A stretch of DNA of 64,000 nucleotides, from the NCBI RefSeq assembly GCF_011762155.1, contig NZ_JAASQL010000003.1, positions 1 to 64,000 on the forward strand, read 5' to 3'. The notes beneath the pieces are model-generated. The model ran no database searches, had not been told where the DNA came from, and was given only the letters and a program-made list of their open reading frames with translations. The DNA comes from Wenyingzhuangia heitensis. GTDB taxonomy: Bacteria; Bacteroidota; Bacteroidia; Flavobacteriales; Flavobacteriaceae. Each line of letters begins with the position of its first letter. Position 1 is the stretch's first letter. Positions 18,116 through 26,831 of the stretch are shown in pieces. The position numbers and the translations under genes were made by a program.

Positions 18116-19075
18116 CTAGTTTTCTTCGTAAACTCCCATGTTAGCGTATTTATTAATACGTTCATTTACCATAGTTGCTACCTCTTTAGCTTGTAAATCT
18201 TTTAACAATTTCTCTATCGTCTCTTTTACGGTTGCAAAAGTAGTTTCTCTATCAGAATGCGCTCCTCCTAAAGGTTCTGGAATTACTCCATCTACCAATT
18301 TTAAAGCACTCATATCTTTAGATGTTAATTTTAAAGCAGCTGCTGCTTTTTCTTTAAACTCCCAAGATCTCCATAAAATAGAAGAACAGTTTTCTGGTGA
18401 AATTACAGAGTACCATGAGTTTTCCATCATTAACACTCTATCTCCAACACCTATTCCTAAAGCTCCTCCAGAGGCTCCTTCTCCAATAATAATTGTAATA
18501 ATGGGTGTTTTTAACACACACATTTCAAAAATATTACGAGCAATAGCTTCTCCTTGTCCACGTTCTTCCGCTTCCAAACCTGGATATGCTCCTGGTGTAT
18601 CTACAAAAGTAACAACAGGAATTCCAAATTTTTCTGCCATACGCATTAAACGTAAAGCTTTACGGTATCCTTCTGGATTGGCCATCCCAAAGTTTCTGTA
18701 TTGTCGCATTTTGGTATTGATTCCTTTTTGCTGTCCAATAAACATAAAACTCTGATCCCCTATTTTTCCAAGTCCTCCAACAATCGCTTTATCATCTTTT
18801 ACCGTTCTATCTCCATGCAATTCCATGAAAGTATCTCCAGCCAAAGCTTTAATATAATCTAATGTATAAGGTCTATTTGGGTGTCTTGACAATTGTACTC
18901 TTTGCCAAGGCGTTAAATTTTCGTAAATGTCTTTTTTAAGATGAATGATTTTTTCCTCAATCTCTTTACAGGTGTTGGTTACATCAACTTCGCTTTCTTC
19001 TCCAATAATAGCGCATTTTTGTAATTGCTCTTCTAATTCCTTAATAGGTAATTCAAAGTCTAAATATTCCATCAT
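18116..19075 (-). CDS. accA: Acetyl-CoA carboxylase carboxyltransferase subunit alpha
   Basis: 319 residues, the usual length. It forms the carboxyltransferase of ACC with AccD and makes malonyl-CoA for fatty acid synthesis. The crotonase-like core is evident in [50 protein letters not shown] and [32 protein letters not shown]. The start is Met-Met, and either ATG fits. Single gene, with the start facing a divergent PHP phosphatase gene. Confidence 0.97.
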   Translation of the reverse strand: MMEYLDFELPIKELEEQLQKCAIIGEESEVDVTNTCKEIEEKIIHLKKDIYENLTPWQRVQLSRHPNRPYTLDYIKALAGDTFMELHGDRTVKDDKAIVGGLGKIGDQSFMFIGQQKGINTKMRQYRNFGMANPEGYRKALRLMRMAEKFGIPVVTFVDTPGAYPGLEAEERGQGEAIARNIFEMCVLKTPIITIIIGEGASGGALGIGVGDRVLMMENSWYSVISPENCSSILWRSWEFKEKAAAALKLTSKDMSALKLVDGVIPEPLGGAHSDRETTFATVKETIEKLLKDLQAKEVATMVNERINKYANMGVYEEN

Positions 19076-19168
19076 TATAAATTTTGGCTAGGGACAAATA
19101 TACTAAGTTCAAACAATTATGCTTCTCTTTTATTTAATTTTTAATTAACATTAACATAGGTCAACACA

Positions 19169-19197
19169 TTGCTTATCTTAAAAAACAATTACTTTTG
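19169..19197 (+). promoter_or_regulatory. Promoter of the CpsB-like phosphatase gene
   Basis: TTG (19169-19171), 18 bp, then TACTTTTG (19190-19197), matching the Bacteroidota TTG / TAnnTTTG pattern. The ATG follows 25 bp later. Confidence 0.6.
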
Positions 19198-19221
19198 TAA
19201 TTCAATGAAATTAAAGTAAAA

Positions 19222-19962
19222 ATGGGCTTATTTAATAAAAAAATTAACATCAACGAATTATACCCTGTAAACTATGTAGATATTCACTCGCATTTGTTAC
19301 CAGGTATTGATGATGGGGCTAAAGACATAGAAGATTCTATTGCTTTAATAGAGAAACTGTACGCTTTTGGAATCAAGCAATTTAGAACTACTCCACATGT
19401 TTTGGGTGATGTTTGGGAAAATAGTTCTGCCACAATTAAAGAAAAAGAAGCTTTATTACAAGCTGAATTAAAAGAAAGAGGCTATCACGACATTCAAATT
19501 AGTGCTTCTGCAGAGTACATGATGGATAATAATTTTAGTAAATTACTTACTAATGATGATATTTTAACCTTAAAAGGAAAATATGTTTTGGTAGAAATGT
19601 CTTTTTTTAATGCTCCTTTTAACTTAGATGATATTTTATTTCAAATTCAGATCAAAGGATATACTCCTGTTTTAGCACACCCGGAACGTTATGCTTTTTA
19701 TCATAAAGACTTTTCTGAATATCAAAAATTAATAGATGCAGGTTGTTTGTTTCAGTTAAACATACTGTCTTTAACTCCTCAATATGGTAAAGAAATTACC
19801 AAAACAGCACAAAGGCTTTTAAAAGAAGGAATGTACACGTTTGTTGGCTCAGACACACATCATAAAAGACACGTAAAATTAATGGAAACGTTGGCCAATC
19901 AAAAAACAAAAAAATTATTAACTCCGTTGTTTGAGAACAACATAAAAGAGTTCTCTTTTTAA
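19222..19962 (+). CDS. CpsB/CapC-type tyrosine-protein phosphatase (PHP domain)
   Basis: 246 residues. The PHP metal-binding signature VDIHSHLLPGIDDGAKD lies at residues 19-35. Further metal ligands are TPHVLG, LAHPERY and GSDTHHKRH. Proteins of this type dephosphorylate bacterial tyrosine kinases that control capsule and exopolysaccharide export. No Wzc-like kinase or polysaccharide gene is next to it, so its partner is elsewhere. Single gene with its own promoter and terminator. Confidence 0.88.
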   Translation: MGLFNKKININELYPVNYVDIHSHLLPGIDDGAKDIEDSIALIEKLYAFGIKQFRTTPHVLGDVWENSSATIKEKEALLQAELKERGYHDIQISASAEYMMDNNFSKLLTNDDILTLKGKYVLVEMSFFNAPFNLDDILFQIQIKGYTPVLAHPERYAFYHKDFSEYQKLIDAGCLFQLNILSLTPQYGKEITKTAQRLLKEGMYTFVGSDTHHKRHVKLMETLANQKTKKLLTPLFENNIKEFSF

Positions 19963-19967
19963 ATATA

Positions 19968-19998
19968 AAAAACCCCAACTAAATTAGTTGGGGTTTTA
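19968..19998. terminator. Bidirectional terminator between the phosphatase and rluB-like genes
   Basis: Stem AAAACCCCAACTAA / TTAGTTGGGGTTTT, symmetric, with A and T runs on both sides, between two convergent genes. Confidence 0.9.
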
Positions 19999-20001
19999 TT
20001 T

Positions 20002-20952
20002 TTACAATCCGTTTTTAAGATTAATCACCTCTTGTGGTGTTAAATGTCTGTAATGACCTCTTGGTAAATCCTTTTTGGTCAATCCCGCAAAAATAACTCT
20101 ATCTAGTTTTACAACGGTATACCCAAAATGAGCAAATATTTTACGTACAATACGATTACGTCCTGAGTGAATTTCTATTCCTACTTCATTTTTAGATTGT
20201 CCTTGCACATAAGCAACATCATCTACCCATACTTTTTTCTCGTCAATTACAGGTCCATCTGCTATGGATTGTAAATGCTTTAAAGACACTTTATGATCTA
20301 ACGTTGCATGGTATAATTTACGTTTGTTGTGTTTAGGATGTGTTAAGGTTTTTGCTAGTTCACCATCGTTGGTAAATAACAATAATCCTGTAGTATCTCT
20401 ATCCAGTCTTCCTACCGGATAAATACGTTCTTTACAAGCTTTATCAACAATTTCCATCACTGTTTTTCTACCACGCTCATCTTCCATAGTGGTAATATAG
20501 TTCTTAGGTTTGTTTAATAAAACGTATCTTTTTGTTTCTGGGCTAATTAATACATTGTCAAAACGAACCTCATCTGTAGGTTGAACTCTGTATCCCATTT
20601 CCGTAATTACTTTACCATTTACGGTAGCACTTCCGGTTTCTATATATAAATCTGCATCTCTACGAGAACAAATTCCCGCATTAGAAATGTATTTATTTAA
20701 TCGAATTCCTGTTTGATTAGAAGGAACAGTTACTACTCTTTTTTTAGGAGCATCTGTTGCTGAAGTTTTCTTAAAAGGCTTACTTTTAGAAAATGGCTTG
20801 GCACCTTTTTTTACCTCTTCATCACTTTCTGTAGTAGCTGTTGCAGGTCTTTTTGTAAAACGCTTACTGTTGGCTTTAAAATTTCCAGAAGGCTTTCCTT
20901 TTCCTCCTTGACCTTGTTGTCGTCTTCCCGACGAGTTTTTATTTGTATTCAT
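20002..20952 (-). CDS. RluB/RsuA-family pseudouridine synthase
   Basis: 316 residues from the ATG at 20952. A longer frame exists but begins with TTG at 20973. A basic, low-complexity tail of about 90 residues (Lys, Ser, Gly, Phe rich) precedes the S4 RNA-binding domain (IRLNKYISNAGICSRRDADLYI). The catalytic domain has PVGRLDRDTTGLLLFTNDG with the nucleophile Asp, and RNRIVRKIF. It most likely modifies 23S rRNA (RluB type). The long basic tail is common in Bacteroidota homologues. Confidence 0.9.
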   Translation of the reverse strand: MNTNKNSSGRRQQGQGGKGKPSGNFKANSKRFTKRPATATTESDEEVKKGAKPFSKSKPFKKTSATDAPKKRVVTVPSNQTGIRLNKYISNAGICSRRDADLYIETGSATVNGKVITEMGYRVQPTDEVRFDNVLISPETKRYVLLNKPKNYITTMEDERGRKTVMEIVDKACKERIYPVGRLDRDTTGLLLFTNDGELAKTLTHPKHNKRKLYHATLDHKVSLKHLQSIADGPVIDEKKVWVDDVAYVQGQSKNEVGIEIHSGRNRIVRKIFAHFGYTVVKLDRVIFAGLTKKDLPRGHYRHLTPQEVINLKNGL

Positions 20953-21000
20953 TATATATATTTTGGACGACAAAAATACGAAAGAATCTACAATATATAA

Positions 21001-21915
21001 CTATATTTTTACTTGATTTAATATCCTGATTAACAAGACCGAAGTATCTATTAAAGCTAAACTAAAAACTCCTATCACCAATACTACTTTTAGCATATTG
21101 TGTAACATTAAATAATGTTTAAAGGTTTTTGCTTTTATCAACAAAAATAAAAAGAAAGGAATCCATAAAACCACTCCGTAAAAATAATATTGCATTAGCC
21201 CAATTTCTGGAAAACTAAGAATGTAATAAGCAGGAAAAGCAACTCCTATTAACACTAAATACACATATCTTTTTACACTACGTTTTCCATATTTAGTTAT
21301 TAAAGTTGCTCTGTTTATGAGCAAAGCTCCTTTGGTTCTTTCAAAATCTTTGATAATTTCTTTCACCAATATCAAACCATACAAAAAAGCACCGTGCATC
21401 AAAATAATTTCGGAAACGTAGTTAAAATAAACAAACATCACAAAAAATGGAAGTATGTCTAATATAGATACCGACAACACTCTAACTACAGGAAATTTTT
21501 GAAGTTTATGAGAATATAGCCATATTAAAAAAATATAAATGGCAAAAAAAGTAGCTGCTTTCCAAGAAATTATAAACCCTAATACAAAAGCGATAAAATT
21601 AAAGAGAAAATAAACTTGGAGTTTGGTGTTTTTACTCACCCAATTCCCTATATGTGTTTTTATGGGTTTGTTAATTGCATCTAATTTGGCATCGTAAAAA
21701 TCGTTGATAATATACCCTGCGGAAACCACAAAAAAAGTTGCTATTACTACAATATGTAAATGAATATCTAACAAAATTTCTTTTAACGTTTTGTCTACCG
21801 CAAACACAAAAATAGCGGCTAAATATTGTGCCAACATCAACATAGCTACATTGTAACCACGTATTGCCGAAAACAACCCTAAAAATTTATGTTTTTTTGT
21901 TGTCGCACTTTCCAT
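21001..21915 (-). CDS. UbiA-family prenyltransferase, possibly geranylgeranylglycerol-phosphate type
   Basis: About 304 residues from the ATG at 21915. About eight membrane helices. The first Asp-rich motif is NDFYDAKLDAINKP; the second is in KEIIKDFERTKGA. Such enzymes join a polyprenyl diphosphate to an aromatic ring or a glycerol phosphate. The gene follows the mevalonate kinase-like gene by 14 bp, in line with use of isoprenoid products. Flavobacterial homologues are often annotated as geranylgeranylglycerol-phosphate synthases, but the acceptor is not shown by the sequence. Confidence 0.8.
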   Translation of the reverse strand: MESATTKKHKFLGLFSAIRGYNVAMLMLAQYLAAIFVFAVDKTLKEILLDIHLHIVVIATFFVVSAGYIINDFYDAKLDAINKPIKTHIGNWVSKNTKLQVYFLFNFIAFVLGFIISWKAATFFAIYIFLIWLYSHKLQKFPVVRVLSVSILDILPFFVMFVYFNYVSEIILMHGAFLYGLILVKEIIKDFERTKGALLINRATLITKYGKRSVKRYVYLVLIGVAFPAYYILSFPEIGLMQYYFYGVVLWIPFFLFLLIKAKTFKHYLMLHNMLKVVLVIGVFSLALIDTSVLLIRILNQVKI

Positions 21916-21929
21916 GACCAAAGTTGTTT

Positions 21930-22856
21930 TTAGAATCTATATACCAATTCTAAGTCATGACCTGTTAAAGATGCTTTCGCTTTTTCAAAATCTGGAGCAA
22001 ACCCTAAAATGTAACCACCACCACCAGAACCACAAAGTTTTAGATAATAGTCGTTAGAATCAATTCCTTTTTTCCACAAAGCGTGAAATTTACTAGGAAT
22101 CATTGGTTTAAAATTGTCTAATACAACTTTAGATAATTTTTTAACATTTCCAAATAAAGACTTTGCATCACCTCGTAAAAAATTATCTACACATGCATCT
22201 GTATGTGCTACAAACTCATCACTTAACATTTTACGGAAACCTTCGTTCTTCATTTTTTCCATAAAAATATTTACCATCGGTTCTGTTTCTCCAATCATTT
22301 TAGAGTCTAGTAAAAACACTGCTCCTTTTCCATTTTGCTGGTAAGGAATCCCTACAGATTCTACATTGTCTTTTGATTGAATTAATATAGGCAAACTTAA
22401 ATAACTATTTAAAGGATCTAAACCAGAACTGGTTCCATGAAAATAAGATTCCATCAACCCAAAAATAGCTTTTAACCTTAACAGTTTGTCTTTTGTTAAA
22501 TTTTCTAAAACAGTTATTTTGTCTTCTGCATATTTTTCATAAATAGCAGCTACAATAGCTCCAGAACTTCCCACTCCGTATCCTTGCGGAATACTAGAGT
22601 CAAAATACATTCCGTTCGTAATGTCTTGTTCTAACTGAGCCAAATCAAACTGAACAAGATCTGTTTTTAAAGATTTTAAGTAGTTGTAATATGCTAATAA
22701 GTATCCATTAGACTTTAATGCTTTTCCTTCTAAAACGTCTGCTTTTTTAAAAGCTCCATTGTAGGAATTATAAGGAATTGCAAGACCTTTAGAGTCTTTA
22801 ATAATTCCGTATTCTCCAAACAATAATATTTTTGCGTAAAACAAAGGTCCTTTCAT
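21930..22856 (-). CDS. GHMP kinase, mevalonate kinase-like
   Basis: 308 residues. The GHMP ATP-binding motif is IPQGYGVGSSGAIVAA (about 89-104), the N-terminus has AKILLFGEYGIIKDSKGLAIP as in mevalonate kinases, and motif 3 is KLCGSGGGGYILGF. It would phosphorylate mevalonate, an early step of the mevalonate pathway. Its neighbour upstream is the decarboxylase mvaD, 41 bp away. The pathway's other enzymes are not in the window. Phosphomevalonate kinase remains a possible alternative. Confidence 0.82.
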   Translation of the reverse strand: MKGPLFYAKILLFGEYGIIKDSKGLAIPYNSYNGAFKKADVLEGKALKSNGYLLAYYNYLKSLKTDLVQFDLAQLEQDITNGMYFDSSIPQGYGVGSSGAIVAAIYEKYAEDKITVLENLTKDKLLRLKAIFGLMESYFHGTSSGLDPLNSYLSLPILIQSKDNVESVGIPYQQNGKGAVFLLDSKMIGETEPMVNIFMEKMKNEGFRKMLSDEFVAHTDACVDNFLRGDAKSLFGNVKKLSKVVLDNFKPMIPSKFHALWKKGIDSNDYYLKLCGSGGGGYILGFAPDFEKAKASLTGHDLELVYRF

Positions 22857-22897
22857 AACTACCTAATTATAGGGCAAATATAGACATTAAAATTGTT

Positions 22898-23983
22898 CTA
22901 TGTTAATTTATTTGCTCCCATTCCCACCTGATCGTGTATATACTCACCATTTTTACAAAAAACAGCCAAATCTTGTTTTATAAACTGTTGAACGGTTGCT
23001 TTTTCACTTTCTGGATACAATACATGAACATTGGCACCTGCATCTAACGTAAAACACAACTTGCTTCCTGTTTCTTTTCTATACGCCCATATTTTGTTAA
23101 TAACTTCTAACGTATTTGGTTTCATCAAAATAAAATACGGGCTACTTGTCATCATCATCGCATGCAAGGTTAAGGCCTCACTTTCTACCAATGCAATAAA
23201 ATCATCTACAGCTCCTTTGGCAAAAATGGTTTTTATTTTACTGATGTTTTCTTGTGCTTGTGCAAAACGTTGTTCTGCAAACGGATGTCCGTGCATTAAA
23301 TCGTGCCCAACGGTACTACTTACTTGTTTTTCTCCTTTGTCTACCAACAAAATAGTGTCTTGATAGTTTTTAAAAACAGGAGCTATCGTATCTTTAAACT
23401 CAACTCCATACAAATCTGAACTTCCTTTAACCTCCGGGTGCTCTCCCCACACCACAATTTCTCCTTTTACACTTCTACAAGCACTTCCAGATCCTAAACG
23501 CGCTAAAAAAGAAGCTTTATGATAAAATTCCTCTTCTGTTAAATTGGGATTGATTTCTTTTTCAATACTCATTAAACACAAAGCAATCGCACTCATTCCA
23601 CTCGCCGAGGAAGCAATTCCGCTACTGTGCGGAAAAGAATTTTTAGACTCTATTACAAAACTGTATTCTTTTAAAAAGGGAACGTAAGCCTCTACTCTTT
23701 TAAAAAATGTTTCGATTTTTGGTTTAAAAGCTTTGTTGTTCTTTCCTTCAAAAATCACATCAAAATCAAACTGATTGTCTACCTCTTGTTTTTTAGTATA
23801 GCTAAGCGTTGTTTTAGTATGACAGTTAGATAGCGTAAAACTGATAGAAGTATTTTCTGGCAACTGCGGATTTCTTTTTCCCCAATATTTAACCAAGGCA
23901 ATGTTACTAGGTGTTTGCCAAGTTACGGTTCCAGATTCTTTTAAAGTTCCTGCTGTTTTTGGAATAAAAATTTGACCCATCAT
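22898..23983 (-). CDS. mvaD: Diphosphomevalonate decarboxylase
   Basis: About 361 residues from the ATG at 23983; a TTG at 24004 would add seven. The family signature is WQTPSNIALVKYWGKRNPQLPENTSISFTLS near the N-terminus, then the GHMP motif SSGIASSASGMSAIALCL and SGSACRSVKGEIVVWG. The C-terminal DAGANVHVLYP carries residues of the substrate site. It makes isopentenyl diphosphate from mevalonate diphosphate. With the kinase-like gene and the UbiA gene it forms a leftward isoprenoid operon. Confidence 0.95.
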   Translation of the reverse strand: MMGQIFIPKTAGTLKESGTVTWQTPSNIALVKYWGKRNPQLPENTSISFTLSNCHTKTTLSYTKKQEVDNQFDFDVIFEGKNNKAFKPKIETFFKRVEAYVPFLKEYSFVIESKNSFPHSSGIASSASGMSAIALCLMSIEKEINPNLTEEEFYHKASFLARLGSGSACRSVKGEIVVWGEHPEVKGSSDLYGVEFKDTIAPVFKNYQDTILLVDKGEKQVSSTVGHDLMHGHPFAEQRFAQAQENISKIKTIFAKGAVDDFIALVESEALTLHAMMMTSSPYFILMKPNTLEVINKIWAYRKETGSKLCFTLDAGANVHVLYPESEKATVQQFIKQDLAVFCKNGEYIHDQVGMGANKLT

Positions 23984-24072
23984 ACTCTTCTCAATTTTGA
24001 GCAAATATAGTTTTAAGTTGATTAGTTTTAAAATTTAAACTAGCCCTATTCCTATTTTAAATGATGATAAAC

Positions 24073-24080
24073 TATATTTG
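24073..24080 (+). promoter_or_regulatory. -7 box directly before a small gene
   Basis: TATATTTG ends only five bases before the ATG at 24086. If used, transcription would start at or next to the start codon and the mRNA would be leaderless. Confidence 0.45.
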
Positions 24081-24085
24081 TAAGC

Positions 24086-24322
24086 ATGAGAAAATTAAAA
24101 TTGATTTGGGATTTTAAAGGTCCTTCTGGATTAGGAACCGCTAAACACCATTGCATCCATTTAAAAGAATTTGCCGAAGCAGAAAAACTACATTATTACT
24201 TGGTAGATCATGCCGAAGTGAATGAAATGTGGGCTACTGCTTTTATTGTAGTTGATGAAGCCGATATGAAAACGTACAGAGATGCCTTAAAACCACATAG
24301 AGGTGAGGTTTTTAATCAATAA
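24086..24322 (+). CDS. Small conserved-looking protein of unknown function
   Basis: 78 residues, soluble, with mixed charge, no signal and no membrane segment. It begins MRKLKLIWDFKGPSGL and contains two His pairs (KHHCIHLKEF, LVDHAEVNEMW). I do not recognise the family. The compact size with alternating predicted strands and helices resembles small ferredoxin-like folds, but this is only an impression. The gene overlaps the end of the convergent pentapeptide-repeat gene by 11 bp. Confidence 0.65.
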   Translation: MRKLKLIWDFKGPSGLGTAKHHCIHLKEFAEAEKLHYYLVDHAEVNEMWATAFIVVDEADMKTYRDALKPHRGEVFNQ

Positions 24323-24881
24323 CAATCTTATAAGTATCTAACAAACCTGTTACAGAACTTAAAGAAAACTTAGCTCCTTTTATGCGATTGTTTTCTGGGT
24401 GAATTTTATAATGAACAGAAGTTCTAAAGTCTGCTTTTTCTAAAATTGTATTTTCAAAACTAGCATTTAACAAATCACACTCTTTAATTGTTGCGTTTGT
24501 TAGGTCTGTTTCTGTAAAATCTACATTTAACAACTTGGATGCTATTATTTGACTTCCTTTTAATTTTACCTGATAAAAGGAAGAGTCGTTTAACTGGCAA
24601 TTTTTAAAGTTCACAGAAAAACCAAAGGAATTACATTGGTTAAAAAGCAACCCTAACATTTTACAATTGCAAAACGTTATATTTTGAAAAGAGGTATTTC
24701 TAATTTTTGCATTGCTTAAATTACAATCTATAAACTCGCAATCAGAAAACACAATATTGGACAAATCCGTATTCGCAAAATTCACATTTTTAAAAGTGCA
24801 TTGTTCGTACTCTCCTTTAGGGAATTTTGTCTCCGAAAAATCTTTATTGGCAAAAACTACCTCATCAAAATAATCTTCCAT
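24312..24881 (-). CDS. Pentapeptide repeat protein
   Basis: 189 residues made almost wholly of A(N/D)LxX-type repeats: FANTDLSNIVFSDCEF, CNLSNAKIRNTSF, LLNVDFTETDLTNATI, LLNASFENTILEKADF. These form a right-handed quadrilateral beta helix. Some members mimic DNA and shield gyrase (Qnr type); most have no known role. The gene ends four bases before the start side of the flavoprotein gene, so the two probably share one transcript. Length is near that of Qnr-like proteins (about 215), but no Qnr-specific feature can be claimed. Confidence 0.85.
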   Translation of the reverse strand: MEDYFDEVVFANKDFSETKFPKGEYEQCTFKNVNFANTDLSNIVFSDCEFIDCNLSNAKIRNTSFQNITFCNCKMLGLLFNQCNSFGFSVNFKNCQLNDSSFYQVKLKGSQIIASKLLNVDFTETDLTNATIKECDLLNASFENTILEKADFRTSVHYKIHPENNRIKGAKFSLSSVTGLLDTYKIVID

Positions 24882-24884
24882 ATT

Positions 24885-26114
24885 CTATAGATTAGAAGTA
24901 ATTGCTTCTGAAACTACCCATCCGCCTGTCCAAGCATTTTGAAAATTAAAACCACCTGTAACGGCATCAATATTTAAAATTTCACCTGCAAAAAACAAAT
25001 TGGGATGCAATTTACTTTCAAATTTTTTAAAGTTGACTTCTTTTAGTTTTACGCCACCCGCAGTTACAAATTCATCTTTAAAGGTACTTTTCCCTTGTGC
25101 ATGAAACACGGTATCGGTAAGACGATTTGCCAATGCTTCTAATTTTTTATTAGAAATATCCGCCCATTTGGTTTGTCCATCAATCTCGCACACCTCTAAG
25201 AATCTGCTCCATAAACGTTTGCTAATGGTTTCAAACGGACTGCGTTTCTCTAACATCGATTTTACGTCTGTTTTTTTAGCTTTAAACAATACATCTAAAG
25301 CCTGTTGTTTATTACAGCTCAACCAATTTACTTTTACTTGGTATTGATAGTCTTTTTCTGCCAACAAAATAGCTCCAAAAGCCGATAATTTTAAAACTGC
25401 TGGTCCGCTAGTTCCCCAATGCGTAATTAACAAAGGACCTGTGCTTGTTAGTTTGGTATCTTTTATAGAAACTTCTACATTTTGAACTGCCACACCTGGT
25501 AAATCTGTTAACAGAGGATCTTTAATATTAAACGTAAATAAAGATGGAACCGGTTCTACAACAGAGTGTCCTTTATCCGTTAATAGTTTCCAGACAGGTT
25601 TGCTACTTCCTGCTGTAATTACCAAATAATCACAAGTATATTCTGCATTATTAGTTACTACTTTCCATTGATGAGTTTCTTCTATCTTATCAATTTCTTT
25701 AACCCCTTCTGATTTTTTGATTTCGATATCCAAATCATGGGTAGCTGTTAAAAAACAATCAATAATAGATTGAGAAGAGTTTGATTCTGGAAAAATTCTA
25801 TTATCACTTTCAATTTTTAAAGGTACTCCATGATTCTCGAACCACTCCATGGTATCACCTGTCATAAATTGATGAAAAGGCCCTAACAATTCACGTTTTC
25901 CTCTAGGATAAAATTCTGTTAATTCTTTAGGATCAAAACAAGCATGTGTTACATTGCAACGTCCTCCTCCAGAAATCTTTACTTTTTGTAAAACTTCTTT
26001 TCCTTTTTCTAAAATACAAACAGATAGATTTCTGTTTTTCTCCTTGGTGTTTATGGCCGTAAAAAAACCTGCTGCTCCACCTCCTACAATAAGTACGTTG
26101 TAATGTTTTTGCAT
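24885..26114 (-). CDS. HI0933/YhiN-family FAD-dependent oxidoreductase
   Basis: 409 residues. The dinucleotide-binding motif VGGGAAGFFTAI is at residues 8-19, GGGRCNVTHA about 50-59, and the C-terminal FAD motif ends AVTGGFNFQNAWTGGWVVSEAI. This matches the HI0933-like flavoprotein family (BaiN/YhiN), whose reactions are mostly unknown. It sits between the HAD phosphatase gene (3 bp gap) and the pentapeptide gene (3 bp gap), a tight leftward operon. Confidence 0.9.
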   Translation of the reverse strand: MQKHYNVLIVGGGAAGFFTAINTKEKNRNLSVCILEKGKEVLQKVKISGGGRCNVTHACFDPKELTEFYPRGKRELLGPFHQFMTGDTMEWFENHGVPLKIESDNRIFPESNSSQSIIDCFLTATHDLDIEIKKSEGVKEIDKIEETHQWKVVTNNAEYTCDYLVITAGSSKPVWKLLTDKGHSVVEPVPSLFTFNIKDPLLTDLPGVAVQNVEVSIKDTKLTSTGPLLITHWGTSGPAVLKLSAFGAILLAEKDYQYQVKVNWLSCNKQQALDVLFKAKKTDVKSMLEKRSPFETISKRLWSRFLEVCEIDGQTKWADISNKKLEALANRLTDTVFHAQGKSTFKDEFVTAGGVKLKEVNFKKFESKLHPNLFFAGEILNIDAVTGGFNFQNAWTGGWVVSEAITSNL

Positions 26115-26117
26115 AGG

Positions 26118-26783
26118 TTACAAAGATACAATCTCTTGGTAAGCTTCTAACAAAGTTGGAAACACTTTTACCGCTCCATTTGCCAACAATTCTTCTTTAG
26201 AATATTGAGTTAACACACCTACTGCCACCATTCCTGTAGCTGCTGCTGCTCTCATACCCGTTAAACTATCTTCAAAAATAATAGTATGTGCGTAGTCTTC
26301 TTTTTTAACGCCTAACCTTTCTGCTAAAGTTAAATAAGGAACTGGACTGGGTTTAGGTTCTGAAAACTGATCTACTCCCATGCATATTTTAAAACCAATA
26401 CCTGTTTGATTGACTGAATTTTGCACAAAACCACTATACGCATTACTTGCGATTCCGTGAGGGATTTTGTTTTCTTCTAAAAATTGTTGAATTTCTACAG
26501 CTCCTGGCAATAATTTGGGTGGAACTGTAGTTTTTAAAATATGTTCTTGCTTTAATTTGTTTAACTCAGCTCCTCTACTTACATCTCCTCCAAATTCCGC
26601 AAAATAATCTGCAATTAAATAAGGAGCCTTTCCCGCATGAGATTCTCTAGGAAACGGACAAATTTCTTTGTTAAAAATTTCTCTAAAAGCTGAAGCCCAG
26701 GCATCATCGTGACAATTGGCACTGTCTACAACAACTCCATCAAAATCAAACAATACGGCTTTGGGAAAAGGAAGTTTACTCAT
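26118..26783 (-). CDS. HAD-family phosphatase, beta-phosphoglucomutase-like
   Basis: About 221 residues from the ATG at 26783; the longer frame starts with TTG. Motif I is LFDFDGVVVDSA with both catalytic Asp, motif II is GIASNAYS, the Lys is in SEPKPSP, and motif IV is IIFEDSLTGMRAA. A four-helix cap lies between motifs I and II. The group covers sugar phosphatases and phosphoglucomutases; the substrate is not known. Confidence 0.88.
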   Translation of the reverse strand: MSKLPFPKAVLFDFDGVVVDSANCHDDAWASAFREIFNKEICPFPRESHAGKAPYLIADYFAEFGGDVSRGAELNKLKQEHILKTTVPPKLLPGAVEIQQFLEENKIPHGIASNAYSGFVQNSVNQTGIGFKICMGVDQFSEPKPSPVPYLTLAERLGVKKEDYAHTIIFEDSLTGMRAAAATGMVAVGVLTQYSKEELLANGAVKVFPTLLEAYQEIVSL

Positions 26784-26806
26784 TGTGATATTTTTATACA
26801 AAAATA

Positions 26807-26830
26807 CCCTGAAACAAATTCAGGGCATCT
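26807..26830 (-). terminator. Terminator after the FAD-linked sugar oxidoreductase gene
   Basis: Stem CCCTGAA / TTCAGGG with a five-base loop and a T-rich tail in the leftward direction, right after the stop at 26832. The stem is short. Confidence 0.6.
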
Positions 26831-26831
26831 A

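Noticed and set aside
18138-18755. A 205-codon plus-strand frame opposite accA
   Set aside because: It lies wholly inside the well-supported accA gene on the other strand and shows no family features.
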